From Bifidobacterium callimiconis (GTDB lineage: Bacteria; Actinomycetota; Actinomycetes; Actinomycetales; Bifidobacteriaceae): a stretch of DNA of 32,742 nucleotides. Made by a program: the position numbers and the translations under genes. The notes under the pieces were generated by a model. The model was not told the origin of the DNA, did no database searches, and worked only from the letters and a program-made list of their open reading frames with translations. Numbering within the stretch: the first letter of the stretch is position 1; every line of letters begins with the position of its first letter. The DNA lies in contig NZ_QXGJ01000015.1 in assembly GCF_003952005.1 (NCBI RefSeq), positions 1 through 32,742 of the forward strand, in the 5' to 3' direction. Below, piece after piece: positions 1 to 8,165 of this stretch.

Positions 1-98
1 GAATAACGGCACCAACGCAAGCCCCCACACGCCCCTGGCTCCCCTCCGCGGGGAGGGGAGCCAGGGGCGTGTGGGGGCTTGCGTTGGTGCCGTTATTC
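1..98. repeat. Perfect 47-bp inverted repeat with 4-nt loop
   Basis: Bases 1-47 are the exact reverse complement of 52-98, with loop GCGG at 48-51. The inner part (about 37-62, GGCTCCCCTCC and its complement) resembles other GGGAG hairpins in this window; the outer 36 bp on each side do not. It lies just beyond the stop codon of tgt and could act as a terminator, but there is no T-tract. Since the window starts inside it, the structure could extend further left or be a fold-back artefact at a contig edge. Confidence 0.9.
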
Positions 99-117
99 CT
101 TCAAGGGGAAACGGGAC

Positions 118-1446
118 TCAGCCGCGGGAGCCGTTGGCGTAGAAGCGGGCGAGCGTCTCCTTCTTGTATTCGTCGAAGTAGCCGCCGGTGATCGATTCGC
201 GGATCTCGTCGAGCAGACGCACGAAGAACCGTTCGTTGTGGATCGTGGCCAGCGTGCAGCCGCTCATCTCGCGCGCCTTGAGCAGATGATGCAGGTATGC
301 GCGCGAATAATGCGTGCAGGTGTAGCAGTCGCAGCCTTCCTCGAGCGGGCCGAAGTCGTGTTTGAGCGCGGTGCGCAGCACGTTCCAGCGGCCGTCGCGC
401 GTGTAGATCGCGCCGTTGCGTGCCGTGCGGGCGGGGGCCACGCAGTCGAACGTGTCGCCGCCGTTCTCCACACCGGCGAAGATGTCGTCCACGGCGGCGA
501 TGCCGAGCACGTGGCGCGGTCGTAGTTCCGGCATCTCGTCGCAGATCCACGCGCACGTGTTGCCGAGCAGTCGCTTCTCGATCGCACCGCCGATGCCCAC
601 GCCGTCGAAGTCGAGCGAAGCGATCTGCCGGGCGGCGCGCCTGCGCAGATCCTCGTAGTTCGCACCCTGCACCACGCCGAACAGTGCCTGATACGGCTTG
701 CCGAGTCGCGCTTCGGTGAGGCGCTTGTGCTCGGCCACGCAACGTTGCGCCCAACGGTACGTGCGCTCCACGGACTCCTCTTGGTAGCGGCGCGTGTTCA
801 TCAGCGTGGTGAGCTCGTCGAATGCGAACATGATGTCGGCGCCGATCTTGTGCTGGATGCCCATGGAGATCTCGGCGGAGAAGCGGTGCATGTCGCCGTT
901 GAGCGGGGACTTGAACGTCACGCCGTCCTCGTCCACGAACGCAAGACGCTCCTTGCCCTCCGCGATCACGTCGTCGGACTTGAGCCCCTTGACGTCCATG
1001 GCGAGCGTCTTCTTGAATCCGGCGCCAAGCGAGAGCACCTGGAAGCCGCCGGAGTCGGTGAAGGTGGGGCCGTGCCAGTTCATGAACTTGGCGAGTCCGC
1101 CGGCCTCGTCGAGAATATCCTCGCCGGGGCGCTCGAACAGGTGGAACGCGTTGGCGAGCGTGCACTGAGCGCCGAGTTCCTTGAGCTGCTCGGGCAGCAT
1201 GGCCTTCATGGTGGCCTGCGTGGCCACGGGCACGAATGCGGGGGTCCGGATGTCGCCGTGCGGGGTGTGGATCACGCCGCTACGCCCGTGGCGGAATCCG
1301 TCGCGTCCGAGACCGTCCGCGGTGGGTTCGAGTCGTCGGGTGATTTCAAAGCTGAACGCGCTGCGATCGCCGGGCTTGCCGGGTTCGGCGCCGCGCGGGT
1401 GTTCCACGAGATCGATGGGGTTCTGGGTTGCGTCAACGTCTGTCAT
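118..1446 (-). CDS. tgt: tRNA-guanine transglycosylase (Tgt)
   Basis: Queuine/preQ1 tRNA-ribosyltransferase, the cytoplasmic enzyme that swaps guanine-34 for a queuosine precursor in GUN-anticodon tRNAs. About 442 aa, longer than the roughly 375 aa of the E. coli enzyme because of an N-terminal extension of about 50 residues. Family motifs seen: TDSGGFQVLSL (substrate pocket), GVVQGANYEDLR, DGVGIGGAIEKR, and the C-terminal zinc cluster CDCYTCTHYSRAYLHHL. Start chosen at ATG 1446: TAGAGT at 1459-1454 is a -10 box ending 7 nt before it and there is no Shine-Dalgarno, so the mRNA is probably leaderless. A GTG three codons upstream overlaps that -10 box and is less likely. No neighbour belongs to queuosine synthesis, so the base or precursor is probably salvaged (inference). 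Identity is very secure. Confidence 0.97.
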   Translation of the reverse strand: MTDVDATQNPIDLVEHPRGAEPGKPGDRSAFSFEITRRLEPTADGLGRDGFRHGRSGVIHTPHGDIRTPAFVPVATQATMKAMLPEQLKELGAQCTLANAFHLFERPGEDILDEAGGLAKFMNWHGPTFTDSGGFQVLSLGAGFKKTLAMDVKGLKSDDVIAEGKERLAFVDEDGVTFKSPLNGDMHRFSAEISMGIQHKIGADIMFAFDELTTLMNTRRYQEESVERTYRWAQRCVAEHKRLTEARLGKPYQALFGVVQGANYEDLRRRAARQIASLDFDGVGIGGAIEKRLLGNTCAWICDEMPELRPRHVLGIAAVDDIFAGVENGGDTFDCVAPARTARNGAIYTRDGRWNVLRTALKHDFGPLEEGCDCYTCTHYSRAYLHHLLKAREMSGCTLATIHNERFFVRLLDEIRESITGGYFDEYKKETLARFYANGSRG

Positions 1447-1655
1447 GACTACCACTCTAAACGACGTGCAATGACATGACGAGGGACGGCCGATGGGCGA
1501 CGACCGGCAAGAAAACAGAGGATTCGATTACAGCTTTCAAATAACGTTCAGGAAATATCCAGACGCGAAGCTTTAACTCTTAGGTAGTTCAAGAACGTAT
1601 GCACGGAAACGTATGACACGCGCCCGCGCGAGTCCTCGAGAAGCAAGGAGCAGTA
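1447..1655. promoter_or_regulatory. Divergent tgt/htrA promoter region
   Basis: About 210 bp between two divergently transcribed genes. The leftward tgt promoter has its -10 (TAGAGT, minus strand) at 1459-1454. The stretch 1525-1610 is AT-richer than its surroundings and is the likely place for the htrA promoter, but I cannot fix -35 and -10 boxes. A Shine-Dalgarno AAGGAG lies at about 1645-1650, before the htrA ATG. Confidence 0.5.
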
Positions 1656-3620
1656 ATGGCTGATACGAACAATGGTTCCACCCCGTGGGGTCAGCGGCCT
1701 GAGAACGAGCCGTGGCCCTCGGTGAACGACGATACCGTAATCAATGATCCCGCGGATTCCAAGAACGCCAAGACCAACGAATCCGCCTCCGTTAATGGCG
1801 CTTCCGCCGGCACCGACGCCGGCGTGTCCGCGGATTCCAACGAACGCCCGACCGAGGCGATCAACCCCGTGGCCGCGCGCGACGAGCAGCCCACCCAGGT
1901 GCAGGCACCGGCCCAGCCGCAGCAGCCCGCCGCCCAGCCGGCTCAGTCACAGCAGCAGTCGCTGCCGTTGTATGGCGCGTACGCTCCGCAGGGCGCGCAG
2001 CAGTATGGTGCCCAGCACTCGCAGTACAACGCTCCGCAGGCGGCTCCGCAGACGCCGGCCCCCTATCAGCAGAACGCGGCTCCGCAGAATAATCAGCAGC
2101 CGCAGCAGCCGGAATACGGCCAGTACCGTCCCGCGCCGGAGTTTGGCGCCTACGGTCCGGTTCCTCCGCAGAACCAGCCCGACGCCAACGCCCAGCAGCC
2201 GAACACCGCCAATGGTGGAAACGGCAATGGTGGCAACGGCGTGCCTCCGCGCGGCGGTTCCCCGTTCAACCCGTTCCGCGCTCCGCAGAACCCGCAGGGG
2301 CCGGGTAACAACGCCGGTGCTCCCGGTCAGGGACAGGACGGCCAGGGTGGCGCCAAGCCGAATGGCGTGGTCTCCCACGTCGTCACCGGCGCGGTGGCCG
2401 CCGTCGTGGCCGCGGCGCTGAGCCTGGGTGTGGGCTTCGCCGCCATCTCCAACGGCTGGGTGTCCAGCCCCACCTCGTCGTCGCTGAGCTCGGTGAGCAA
2501 CTCCTCCGGCTCCGGCACCGCCAAGGCCGAATCCGGCGAGGCAGTCGACTGGACCGCGGTCGCCAAGAAGGTGGCCGGCTCCGTGGTGGCCATTCAGACG
2601 ACGATCCAGTCCGGCGGCCAGACCGGCGTAGCCAAGGGCTCGGGCGCGATCATCTCCAAGGACGGCGACATCGTCACCAACAACCACGTGGTGTCCGGCG
2701 CCACGCAGATCCAGGTGACCCTGTCCGACGGCTCGCTGTACGAGGCCGACGTGGTCGGCACCGACGTGACCACCGATCTTGCGGTCATCAAGCTGAAGAA
2801 CGCGCCGAGCGACCTGACCGTCGCCGAGTTCGCCGACTCCGACAACCTCGCCGTGGGCGAGAACGTGATGGCCATCGGCAACCCGCTCGGCTACGAGAAC
2901 ACCGCCACCACGGGCATCGTCTCCGCGCTGAACCGTCCGGTCACCGTGATGGACGACGAGAACAACGAGATCGTGACCAACGCCGTGCAGATCGACGCGG
3001 CCATCAACCCCGGCAACTCCGGCGGCCCGACGTTCAACGCGGCCGGCCAGATCATCGGCATCAACTCGTCGATCGCCACGTCATCGTCCAGCTCCAGCTC
3101 GTCCAGCTCCAGCGGCTCGATCGGCATCGGATTCGCCATCCCGTCGAACCTGGTCACGCGCGTGACCAGCGAGATCACCAGCAGCGGCTCCGTGAAGCAC
3201 GTGGCCCTCGGCGTGACCGTGAAGACCGACACCGCCACCGCGGACGGCACCACCCGCGCCGGCAGCGCCGTGCAGAGCGTGGTCTCCGGCGGTCCGGCCG
3301 ACAAGGCCGGCGTGAAGCAGGGCGATGTGATCGTCGGCTACAACGGCAAGACCGTGGGCTCCAACGCCTCGCTGCTCGGCTTCGTGCGCGCCACCGCGCT
3401 CAACGACACGGTGAAGCTCACCGTGGTGCGTGACGGCAAGACCATCGAGCTCAGCGCCACCATGGATCAGGAGGAAAGCGCCGTGAACGGCTCCAACCGC
3501 TCCGAATCCAGCAACGGCAGCAGCGGCAACAGCCAGAACAACAACAATGGCGGCAGCGGCAGCAACGGAGACAGCGGCAGCGGCGACAGCAACACCGATC
3601 CGTTCAACTTCGGTTGGTGA
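1656..3620 (+). CDS. HtrA/DegP-like membrane-anchored serine protease with PDZ domain
   Basis: Envelope quality-control serine protease of the HtrA family, 654 aa. Order: residues 1-235 Pro/Gln/Asn/Gly-rich cytoplasmic tail, one membrane segment at about 237-265, a trypsin-like domain with triad His344 (NNHVVSG), Asp374 (TDLAVIKL) and Ser455 (NPGNSGGP), a PDZ domain at about 515-600 (GGPADKAGVKQGDVIVGYNG), and a Ser/Asn/Gly-rich tail to the end. A run of 11 consecutive serines sits between the catalytic serine and GIGFAIPS, where loop L2 of DegP lies. The start is supported by AAGGAG 6 nt upstream. It is monocistronic, with a terminator at 3738-3773. The architecture is that of actinobacterial HtrA/PepD proteins, with the protease and PDZ domains outside the membrane. 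Substrates are unknown. Confidence 0.93.
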   Translation: MADTNNGSTPWGQRPENEPWPSVNDDTVINDPADSKNAKTNESASVNGASAGTDAGVSADSNERPTEAINPVAARDEQPTQVQAPAQPQQPAAQPAQSQQQSLPLYGAYAPQGAQQYGAQHSQYNAPQAAPQTPAPYQQNAAPQNNQQPQQPEYGQYRPAPEFGAYGPVPPQNQPDANAQQPNTANGGNGNGGNGVPPRGGSPFNPFRAPQNPQGPGNNAGAPGQGQDGQGGAKPNGVVSHVVTGAVAAVVAAALSLGVGFAAISNGWVSSPTSSSLSSVSNSSGSGTAKAESGEAVDWTAVAKKVAGSVVAIQTTIQSGGQTGVAKGSGAIISKDGDIVTNNHVVSGATQIQVTLSDGSLYEADVVGTDVTTDLAVIKLKNAPSDLTVAEFADSDNLAVGENVMAIGNPLGYENTATTGIVSALNRPVTVMDDENNEIVTNAVQIDAAINPGNSGGPTFNAAGQIIGINSSIATSSSSSSSSSSSGSIGIGFAIPSNLVTRVTSEITSSGSVKHVALGVTVKTDTATADGTTRAGSAVQSVVSGGPADKAGVKQGDVIVGYNGKTVGSNASLLGFVRATALNDTVKLTVVRDGKTIELSATMDQEESAVNGSNRSESSNGSSGNSQNNNNGGSGSNGDSGSGDSNTDPFNFGW

Positions 3621-3679
3621 TCGGCTGATCGCACGGTCTCCGTCTGTGGCTGATTGATGGGAATCGGGTTACGCCGGTC

Positions 3680-3729
3680 ACCTCATCAGTCAGCCTGACG
3701 GCTGACAGCTTCCCCTCAAGGGGAAGCCG
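3680..3729. repeat. GGGAG-type modular hairpin repeat downstream of htrA
   Basis: Two adjacent hairpins: CAGTCAGCC-TGAC-GGCTGAC followed by AGCTTCCCC-TCAA-GGGGAAGCC. The arrangement (CAGTC, variable mini-hairpin, AGCT-CCC, GGG-AGC) is the half-unit seen again at 17172-17288, 20488-20615 and 30217-30518. It may add to termination after htrA. Confidence 0.75.
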
Positions 3730-3737
3730 GCATTAAG

Positions 3738-3773
3738 AGGGCCTCGGACCTTGTGGTTCGAGGCCTTCTTTGG
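3738..3773 (+). terminator. Rho-independent terminator of htrA
   Basis: Stem GGCCTCGGACC (3740-3750), loop TTGT-like, complementary strand GGTTCGAGGCC (3755-3765), then TTCTTTGGGTTT. Good GC stem followed by a T-rich tail, 120 nt after the htrA stop. Confidence 0.8.
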
Positions 3774-3994
3774 GTTTATTCGGTGTTTGGCCGGAATCAG
3801 ACTCGACCGTCGTCCATGCGACATGACACGATCAAGGCGATAACTGAATATGTTGTTTATCTTTACGCCGTGTATCACGGGCGTCGATCGCGGGAACCGC
3901 AGATCGGCCAACGCCTGAGATGGGTTAACAAGGCGTGAAACCACGCCGATTTTCGATACCGTTGTCGGCCCGTGCACAAGCATAAGGAGAAACG
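3774..3994 (+). promoter_or_regulatory. Leader/promoter region of the P-type ATPase gene
   Basis: Non-coding. It contains an imperfect hairpin at 3866-3885 (ACGCCGTG-tat-CACGGgCGT) and a perfect small one at 3931-3946 (GGCGTG-AAAC-CACGCC) followed by GATTTT, about 50 nt before the start codon. Either could be an operator or an attenuator for a metal-efflux gene; no known metal-sensor box is recognised. Shine-Dalgarno AAGGAGA lies just before ATG 3995. Confidence 0.4.
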
Positions 3995-6748
3995 ATGAGT
4001 CGCATCATCGCTTTATGCAGACGAGTGCCTTTGCTGCCCGTCGTCATTCTGTCCGTCATCCCCGTGGCGGTGCTGTGGAACAGCCGTCCGTGGAGTCATC
4101 CGTTCTGGTTCGTTGATCCGAGCATCGGCCAGTGGATCGTCATCGTCCTCGTCGTCTACACCGTGATCGATACGTTGCGCGGCATGATCGACGACATCCG
4201 TCACGGCCATGTGGGCGTGGACGTGCTCGCCGTGGTCGCGATCCTTTCCACGCTCGCCGTGCAGGAGTACTGGGCCAGCTGGGCCGTGGTGCTCATGATC
4301 GCGTCGGGCGAGGCCATCGAGGAATACGCGCAGGCCAAGGCGGAGAACAATCTCACGGCGCTCATGGACGCCGCGCCGCAGACCGCGCACGTGATGAATC
4401 TGCCCGGCATTGGCGGGGCCGACGCGCGTCACGATCGTGATGAGATCGACGGTTCCGCGCTCGCAGACCGTGCCGTTCGTGCCGCCGATTCCACCGTCGC
4501 CGATGGCCGTGCCAACGCCAACCGCCACTGGAACACCGTGCCCGTCGACCGCGTGCGTCCCGGCGACGTGCTGCAGGTGCTGCCCGGCGAGACCGTGCCC
4601 GTCGACGGCGAACTGCTCAGCGAATCCGCCACGCTCGACCTGTCGAACATCAACGGCGAACCCGTGCCGCGCGAGGTGTTCGCCGGCGCCCGCGTGATGT
4701 CCGGCGCGGTCAACGGTTCCACCACGCTCACCATGCGCGCCACCGAACTGTCGCGCGACTCGCAGTACCAGCGCATCCTCGAACTCGTGCAGTCCGCGCA
4801 GAACTCGCGCGCCGCCGTGGTCAAGACCGCCGACCTGATGGCCGTGCCGTTCACCGTGATCTCGTTCATCATCGCGTGCACCGCATGGATCGTGTCCGGC
4901 GTGCCCACACGATTCGCGCAGGTGCTCGTACTCGCCACGCCCTGCCCGCTGCTCATCGCCGCGCCCGTCGCGTACATGGCCGGCACGGGTCGGCTCGCCA
5001 AGGCCGGCATCCTCATCAAGGCGCAGGACGTGCTCGAGAATCTGGGCCGCGTCTCGCACATCTTCTTCGACAAGACCGGCACGCTCACCGTGAAGAAGCC
5101 GCAGGTCGTGCGCGTGGACATGCCCATCGGCGTGGTGGGCACGGACGCCGCGCTCGCCGGAACGAACGGCGTAACCGACGCGACGGAGAACGCGCTCGCT
5201 GTGCACAACCCGAACAGGTCTGGGGATAACCGCACCGACGATACGGTCGCGAGTGCCGGCACCGGGGAAAACCCACACGAGTCTGGGGATAACTCCGCCG
5301 ATTCGGCATTGCGGTCTGCCGGCATGGCACCCGGTGCGGTGGTCGGTAATCCGGCCGTCGCATCCGCTGCCGTTCGCCCTGCACTCAACGAGGACCACAT
5401 CCTCATGCTCGCCGGCGTGGTGGAGGGCTACTCCGTACACATTCTCGCCAAGGGCATCGCCGCCGCGGGAACCGACGCCATCGAACGCCTCCACGCGCGG
5501 TACGACGCCGGACAGCGGCTGTGCCCCGAAAACGGCACGCCCGGTCATGGCCGCGCCTATCCGGTGGTGCGGAACATCGTCGAGGATGCGGGCAACGGCA
5601 TCTCCGGCGAGGTCAACGGCCACACGGTGCGCGTGGGACGATTCGCGTACGCCACCGCCGGCATGACCGCCAGGGGAGCGGTCGCCTCGCAGCTCGCCGG
5701 ATTCCGCAGGACCGCCGTTGAGAGCGCCGCCATGTCGGACGCCGGAACGCTTACGAAGGCGCAGACCGCGGTACACACCGAATCGGACACAGCCGGCAGC
5801 AATAGGTTGCGCAACGGTTCCGCTGATGAGTCTCGTGGATCGCGTGACGGTTTCCGCCGAATCAGCGGTTCCCTTGACGGTTTCCCCGACGACTCTCGCA
5901 ACGGATCGCACGATGGTTTCCGCTCGACCAACGGTTTCCGCTTGACCAGCGGCTTCCGTATGACCGCATCCGCCGCGACCGCCCGTACGCTGCACGCCGA
6001 TCGCGCGGCACAGGCCGACCGCGCCCGTCGCCGCGCCGTTCGTGATGCGATCTTCCCCGCCGATCACTTCGCCGCGCTCGCGCCCGACGAGATGGCCACC
6101 TACGTGGCGGTGGACGGACGTCTCGTGGCGCGCATCGTACTGCGTGACGTACCGCGTGCCAATACGCGCGAATCGTTGGAACGACTGCGTGCTCTCGGTG
6201 TGGATCGTCTGTCGATGATCACTGGCGACAAGATCGCGTCGGCGCGGACCATCGCGAGCGAGGTCGGTATCGACGACGTGAAGGCCGAACTGTTTCCCGA
6301 AGGCAAGGTGCAGGCGGTGAAGGACGCCACGCGCGAACGGCCGAACGCCCAGCCGTGGTGGGATCGTCTGCTGCAGAAGTTCGTAGGCGAATCCACCACG
6401 AAATCCGTGACGATGATGGTGGGCGACGGCGTGAACGACGCGCCTGTACTCGCCGCGGCCGACATCGGCATGGCGATCACCGACGGCACGAGCACGGCCG
6501 CGAGTGAATCGGCGCAGGTGGTGATCATGAACGACGACATCGCCGCCGTGCCGTCCGCCATCGCGATCGCACGCCGTACCAAGCGCGTGATGTTGCAGGC
6601 CGTGACGATCGGTCTTGGCCTGGCGCTGGTGTGCATGATCGCCGCCGCGTTCAACCTGATTCCGGTGGTGATCGGCGCATTCATGCAGGAGGCGATCGAC
6701 GTGGTCAGCATCCTCTGGGCGCTCACCGCCCTCATCGATCGGGAATAG
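3995..6748 (+). CDS. Heavy-metal-translocating P1B-type ATPase
   Basis: Membrane pump exporting (or importing) a transition metal at the cost of ATP, 917 aa against roughly 620-750 for relatives without extra domains. Motifs: membrane metal site TPCP (315-318), phosphorylation DKTGT (Asp359), actuator motif NGEP, nucleotide-binding VHILAKG (His482; the usual Pro of the HP pair is Ile), and GDGVNDAP from Gly810. Three or more membrane helices precede the TPCP segment and a pair lies at the C-terminus. There is no N-terminal CxxC metal-binding domain. Two low-complexity insertions break the nucleotide-binding domain, at about 383-467 and 556-682; the second repeats a DGFR-like unit. The metal cannot be deduced; Zn/Cd-type and Cu-type relatives share these motifs. 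Start ATG 3995 has AAGGAGA before it. No metal regulator or chaperone gene is adjacent. Confidence 0.92.
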   Translation: MSRIIALCRRVPLLPVVILSVIPVAVLWNSRPWSHPFWFVDPSIGQWIVIVLVVYTVIDTLRGMIDDIRHGHVGVDVLAVVAILSTLAVQEYWASWAVVLMIASGEAIEEYAQAKAENNLTALMDAAPQTAHVMNLPGIGGADARHDRDEIDGSALADRAVRAADSTVADGRANANRHWNTVPVDRVRPGDVLQVLPGETVPVDGELLSESATLDLSNINGEPVPREVFAGARVMSGAVNGSTTLTMRATELSRDSQYQRILELVQSAQNSRAAVVKTADLMAVPFTVISFIIACTAWIVSGVPTRFAQVLVLATPCPLLIAAPVAYMAGTGRLAKAGILIKAQDVLENLGRVSHIFFDKTGTLTVKKPQVVRVDMPIGVVGTDAALAGTNGVTDATENALAVHNPNRSGDNRTDDTVASAGTGENPHESGDNSADSALRSAGMAPGAVVGNPAVASAAVRPALNEDHILMLAGVVEGYSVHILAKGIAAAGTDAIERLHARYDAGQRLCPENGTPGHGRAYPVVRNIVEDAGNGISGEVNGHTVRVGRFAYATAGMTARGAVASQLAGFRRTAVESAAMSDAGTLTKAQTAVHTESDTAGSNRLRNGSADESRGSRDGFRRISGSLDGFPDDSRNGSHDGFRSTNGFRLTSGFRMTASAATARTLHADRAAQADRARRRAVRDAIFPADHFAALAPDEMATYVAVDGRLVARIVLRDVPRANTRESLERLRALGVDRLSMITGDKIASARTIASEVGIDDVKAELFPEGKVQAVKDATRERPNAQPWWDRLLQKFVGESTTKSVTMMVGDGVNDAPVLAAADIGMAITDGTSTAASESAQVVIMNDDIAAVPSAIAIARRTKRVMLQAVTIGLGLALVCMIAAAFNLIPVVIGAFMQEAIDVVSILWALTALIDRE

Positions 6749-6751
6749 TTG

Positions 6752-6765
6752 CCGCGCATGCGGCT
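6752..6765 (+). terminator. Small hairpin after the ATPase gene
   Basis: GCCGC-GCAT-GCGGC begins 3 nt after the stop codon. No T-tract follows, so it is a weak terminator candidate at best. Confidence 0.35.
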
Positions 6766-6804
6766 ATCGGAGCGGGGCCGTTCGCAGGTCGTCGAATCCG
6801 CCCG

Positions 6805-6996
6805 CTGCGGGTTCGTCACGCCGGCATGACAAACCCGCAGTCTGCGTCGCGCTTCACTGCGGGTTCGTCATGGGTATACGACGGATCCGCAGTTTGCTGA
6901 ACCCTACGCTGCGGGTTTGTCATGCAGACGCGGCAAACCCGCAGTCTGGCGACTTCCCCGCTGCGGGTTTGTCATATATACGTGACGAATCCGCAG
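6805..6996. repeat. Palindrome array 1: four 36-bp units, 16-bp spacers
   Basis: Units at 6805-6840, 6857-6892, 6909-6944 and 6961-6996, each exactly 36 bp and 52 bp apart. Each unit is two inverted 14-bp half-sites (consensus CTGCGGGTTYGTCA) around a variable 8-bp core. Spacers (6841-6856, 6893-6908, 6945-6960) are all 16 bp and differ in sequence. The array lies between the convergent ends of the P-type ATPase and the asparaginase gene. It is not a CRISPR (the repeats themselves are palindromic and degenerate, and spacers are too short). It may be protein-binding sites or hairpins. Confidence 0.95.
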
Positions 6997-7050
6997 CTGG
7001 GGATGTCATTCCCGCCGTGGGCCGCCATACGAGCGCCGTAGAGACGCGTA

Positions 7051-7090
7051 CGGGGTGTGTCCGACGTACGTATGTGTCGAACACACCCCG
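7051..7090. repeat. 40-bp palindrome between convergent genes
   Basis: Arms CGGGGTGTGTCCGAC (7051-7065) and its reverse complement with one mismatch (7076-7090) surround a 10-bp core. It differs in sequence from the 36-bp palindromes just upstream. It may be a bidirectional terminator for the convergent ATPase and asparaginase genes, though no T-tract follows. A 6-bp hairpin (CAGCCG-ATC-CGGCTG) lies at 7114-7128. Confidence 0.8.
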
Positions 7091-7136
7091 ATCAATCAGC
7101 TAACTAGGTGAAGCAGCCGATCCGGCTGAACCCCGC

Positions 7137-8132
7137 TCACACCGTGATCTCACCGGCGATGGATCGGGGGATCCACGCGGCCAGATCGCTGCCGGTCAGG
7201 CCCTGCGAGAGCAGGAACACGATCTTCGCGTACGCGGCCTCGAGCGTCATGTCGCCCGTGCCGATCGCGCCCGCGCGTGCGATCGCGTCGCCCGCCTCGT
7301 AATGGCCGAGCAGCACGGTCGCCTGCTGGCACTGCGACGCCACCACCACGGGCACGCCCTCGCTCAGCACGCCGGCGAGCACGTCGGTCAGACCCGGTTC
7401 GGTGCACGGCACGTTGCCCACGCCGTACGCGCGGATCAGCACCGCCTCGGGACGCGGCGTGAGCATGGCCTCGAGACGCGCGGCGGTGATGCCCGGCGCC
7501 ATGTCGATCACGGCGACGTCGTGCCGTGTGTACGGCAGCGGATCGTACCAGCCCTCGCCGCGGCTCTCGTACGATTCCCAGTGCCAGGGCGCGCCCGTCT
7601 GGGCGAGCAGTCCGGCCGACGGCGCGTCGAAGCCCTCGAACGCCCACGACGACACCTTGCTCACGCGATTGCCGGCGATCAGATGATGGCCGAAGAACAG
7701 CGAGACGCCATGCGCGCGACCGCTGACCACCGCGTTGAGCGCGCCGGTCACGTTGGCCGTGGCGTCGGTTTCGACCATGCCGAGCGGATACTGCGATCCG
7801 GTGAACACGATCGGCTTGCCGAATCCGGTGAGCGCGTACGAGACGGCGGCCGACGAATAGCTCATCGTGTCGGTGCCGTGCAACACCACGAACGCGTCGG
7901 CGTCGTTGCGATGCGCGCGCAGATCGTTGATGATCGCCTGCCAGCTGTCCGGCGTGGCGCACGACGAGTCGATCAGCGGATCGAGTTCCGTGTACGACAC
8001 CTGATCGGGACTGATCTGCGTGCCGTCGAGCAGCCCGTGCAGCCAGCCGAGCATGTCGGCGCCGGGAGCCAGACCGTGCGGCGAGTCGATCATGCCGATC
8101 GTGCCGCCCGTATACGTGATATGGATACGCAT
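7137..8132 (-). CDS. L-asparaginase, cytoplasmic type I-like
   Basis: Hydrolyses L-asparagine to aspartate and ammonia. 331 aa, the usual length for the family. Signature motifs: N-terminal YTGGTIGM with nucleophile Thr11, and VVLHGTDTMSYSS with the second catalytic Thr-Asp pair; TGSQYPLG and the C-terminal VVVASQC are also typical. No signal peptide is seen, which fits the cytoplasmic (AnsA-like) type rather than the secreted type II. Start ATG 8132 has AAGGAG 7 nt upstream. It follows the permease gene by 33 nt on the same strand, so the two probably form one operon in which the permease brings in asparagine and this enzyme deamidates it. The operon is bracketed by the two palindrome arrays. 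Glutaminase side activity is possible. Confidence 0.94.
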   Translation of the reverse strand: MRIHITYTGGTIGMIDSPHGLAPGADMLGWLHGLLDGTQISPDQVSYTELDPLIDSSCATPDSWQAIINDLRAHRNDADAFVVLHGTDTMSYSSAAVSYALTGFGKPIVFTGSQYPLGMVETDATANVTGALNAVVSGRAHGVSLFFGHHLIAGNRVSKVSSWAFEGFDAPSAGLLAQTGAPWHWESYESRGEGWYDPLPYTRHDVAVIDMAPGITAARLEAMLTPRPEAVLIRAYGVGNVPCTEPGLTDVLAGVLSEGVPVVVASQCQQATVLLGHYEAGDAIARAGAIGTGDMTLEAAYAKIVFLLSQGLTGSDLAAWIPRSIAGEITV

Positions 8133-8165
8133 GACGTACTCCTTACTCCTGCTTTTGCTCGGCGA

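Noticed and set aside
3690..3983. Open frames of 61-97 residues between htrA and the ATPase gene
   Set aside because: They cross the terminator and hairpins, with no supported start.
6805..6996. CRISPR array
   Set aside because: Repeats are degenerate palindromes with half-sites and the 16-bp spacers are too short; no cas gene is present.
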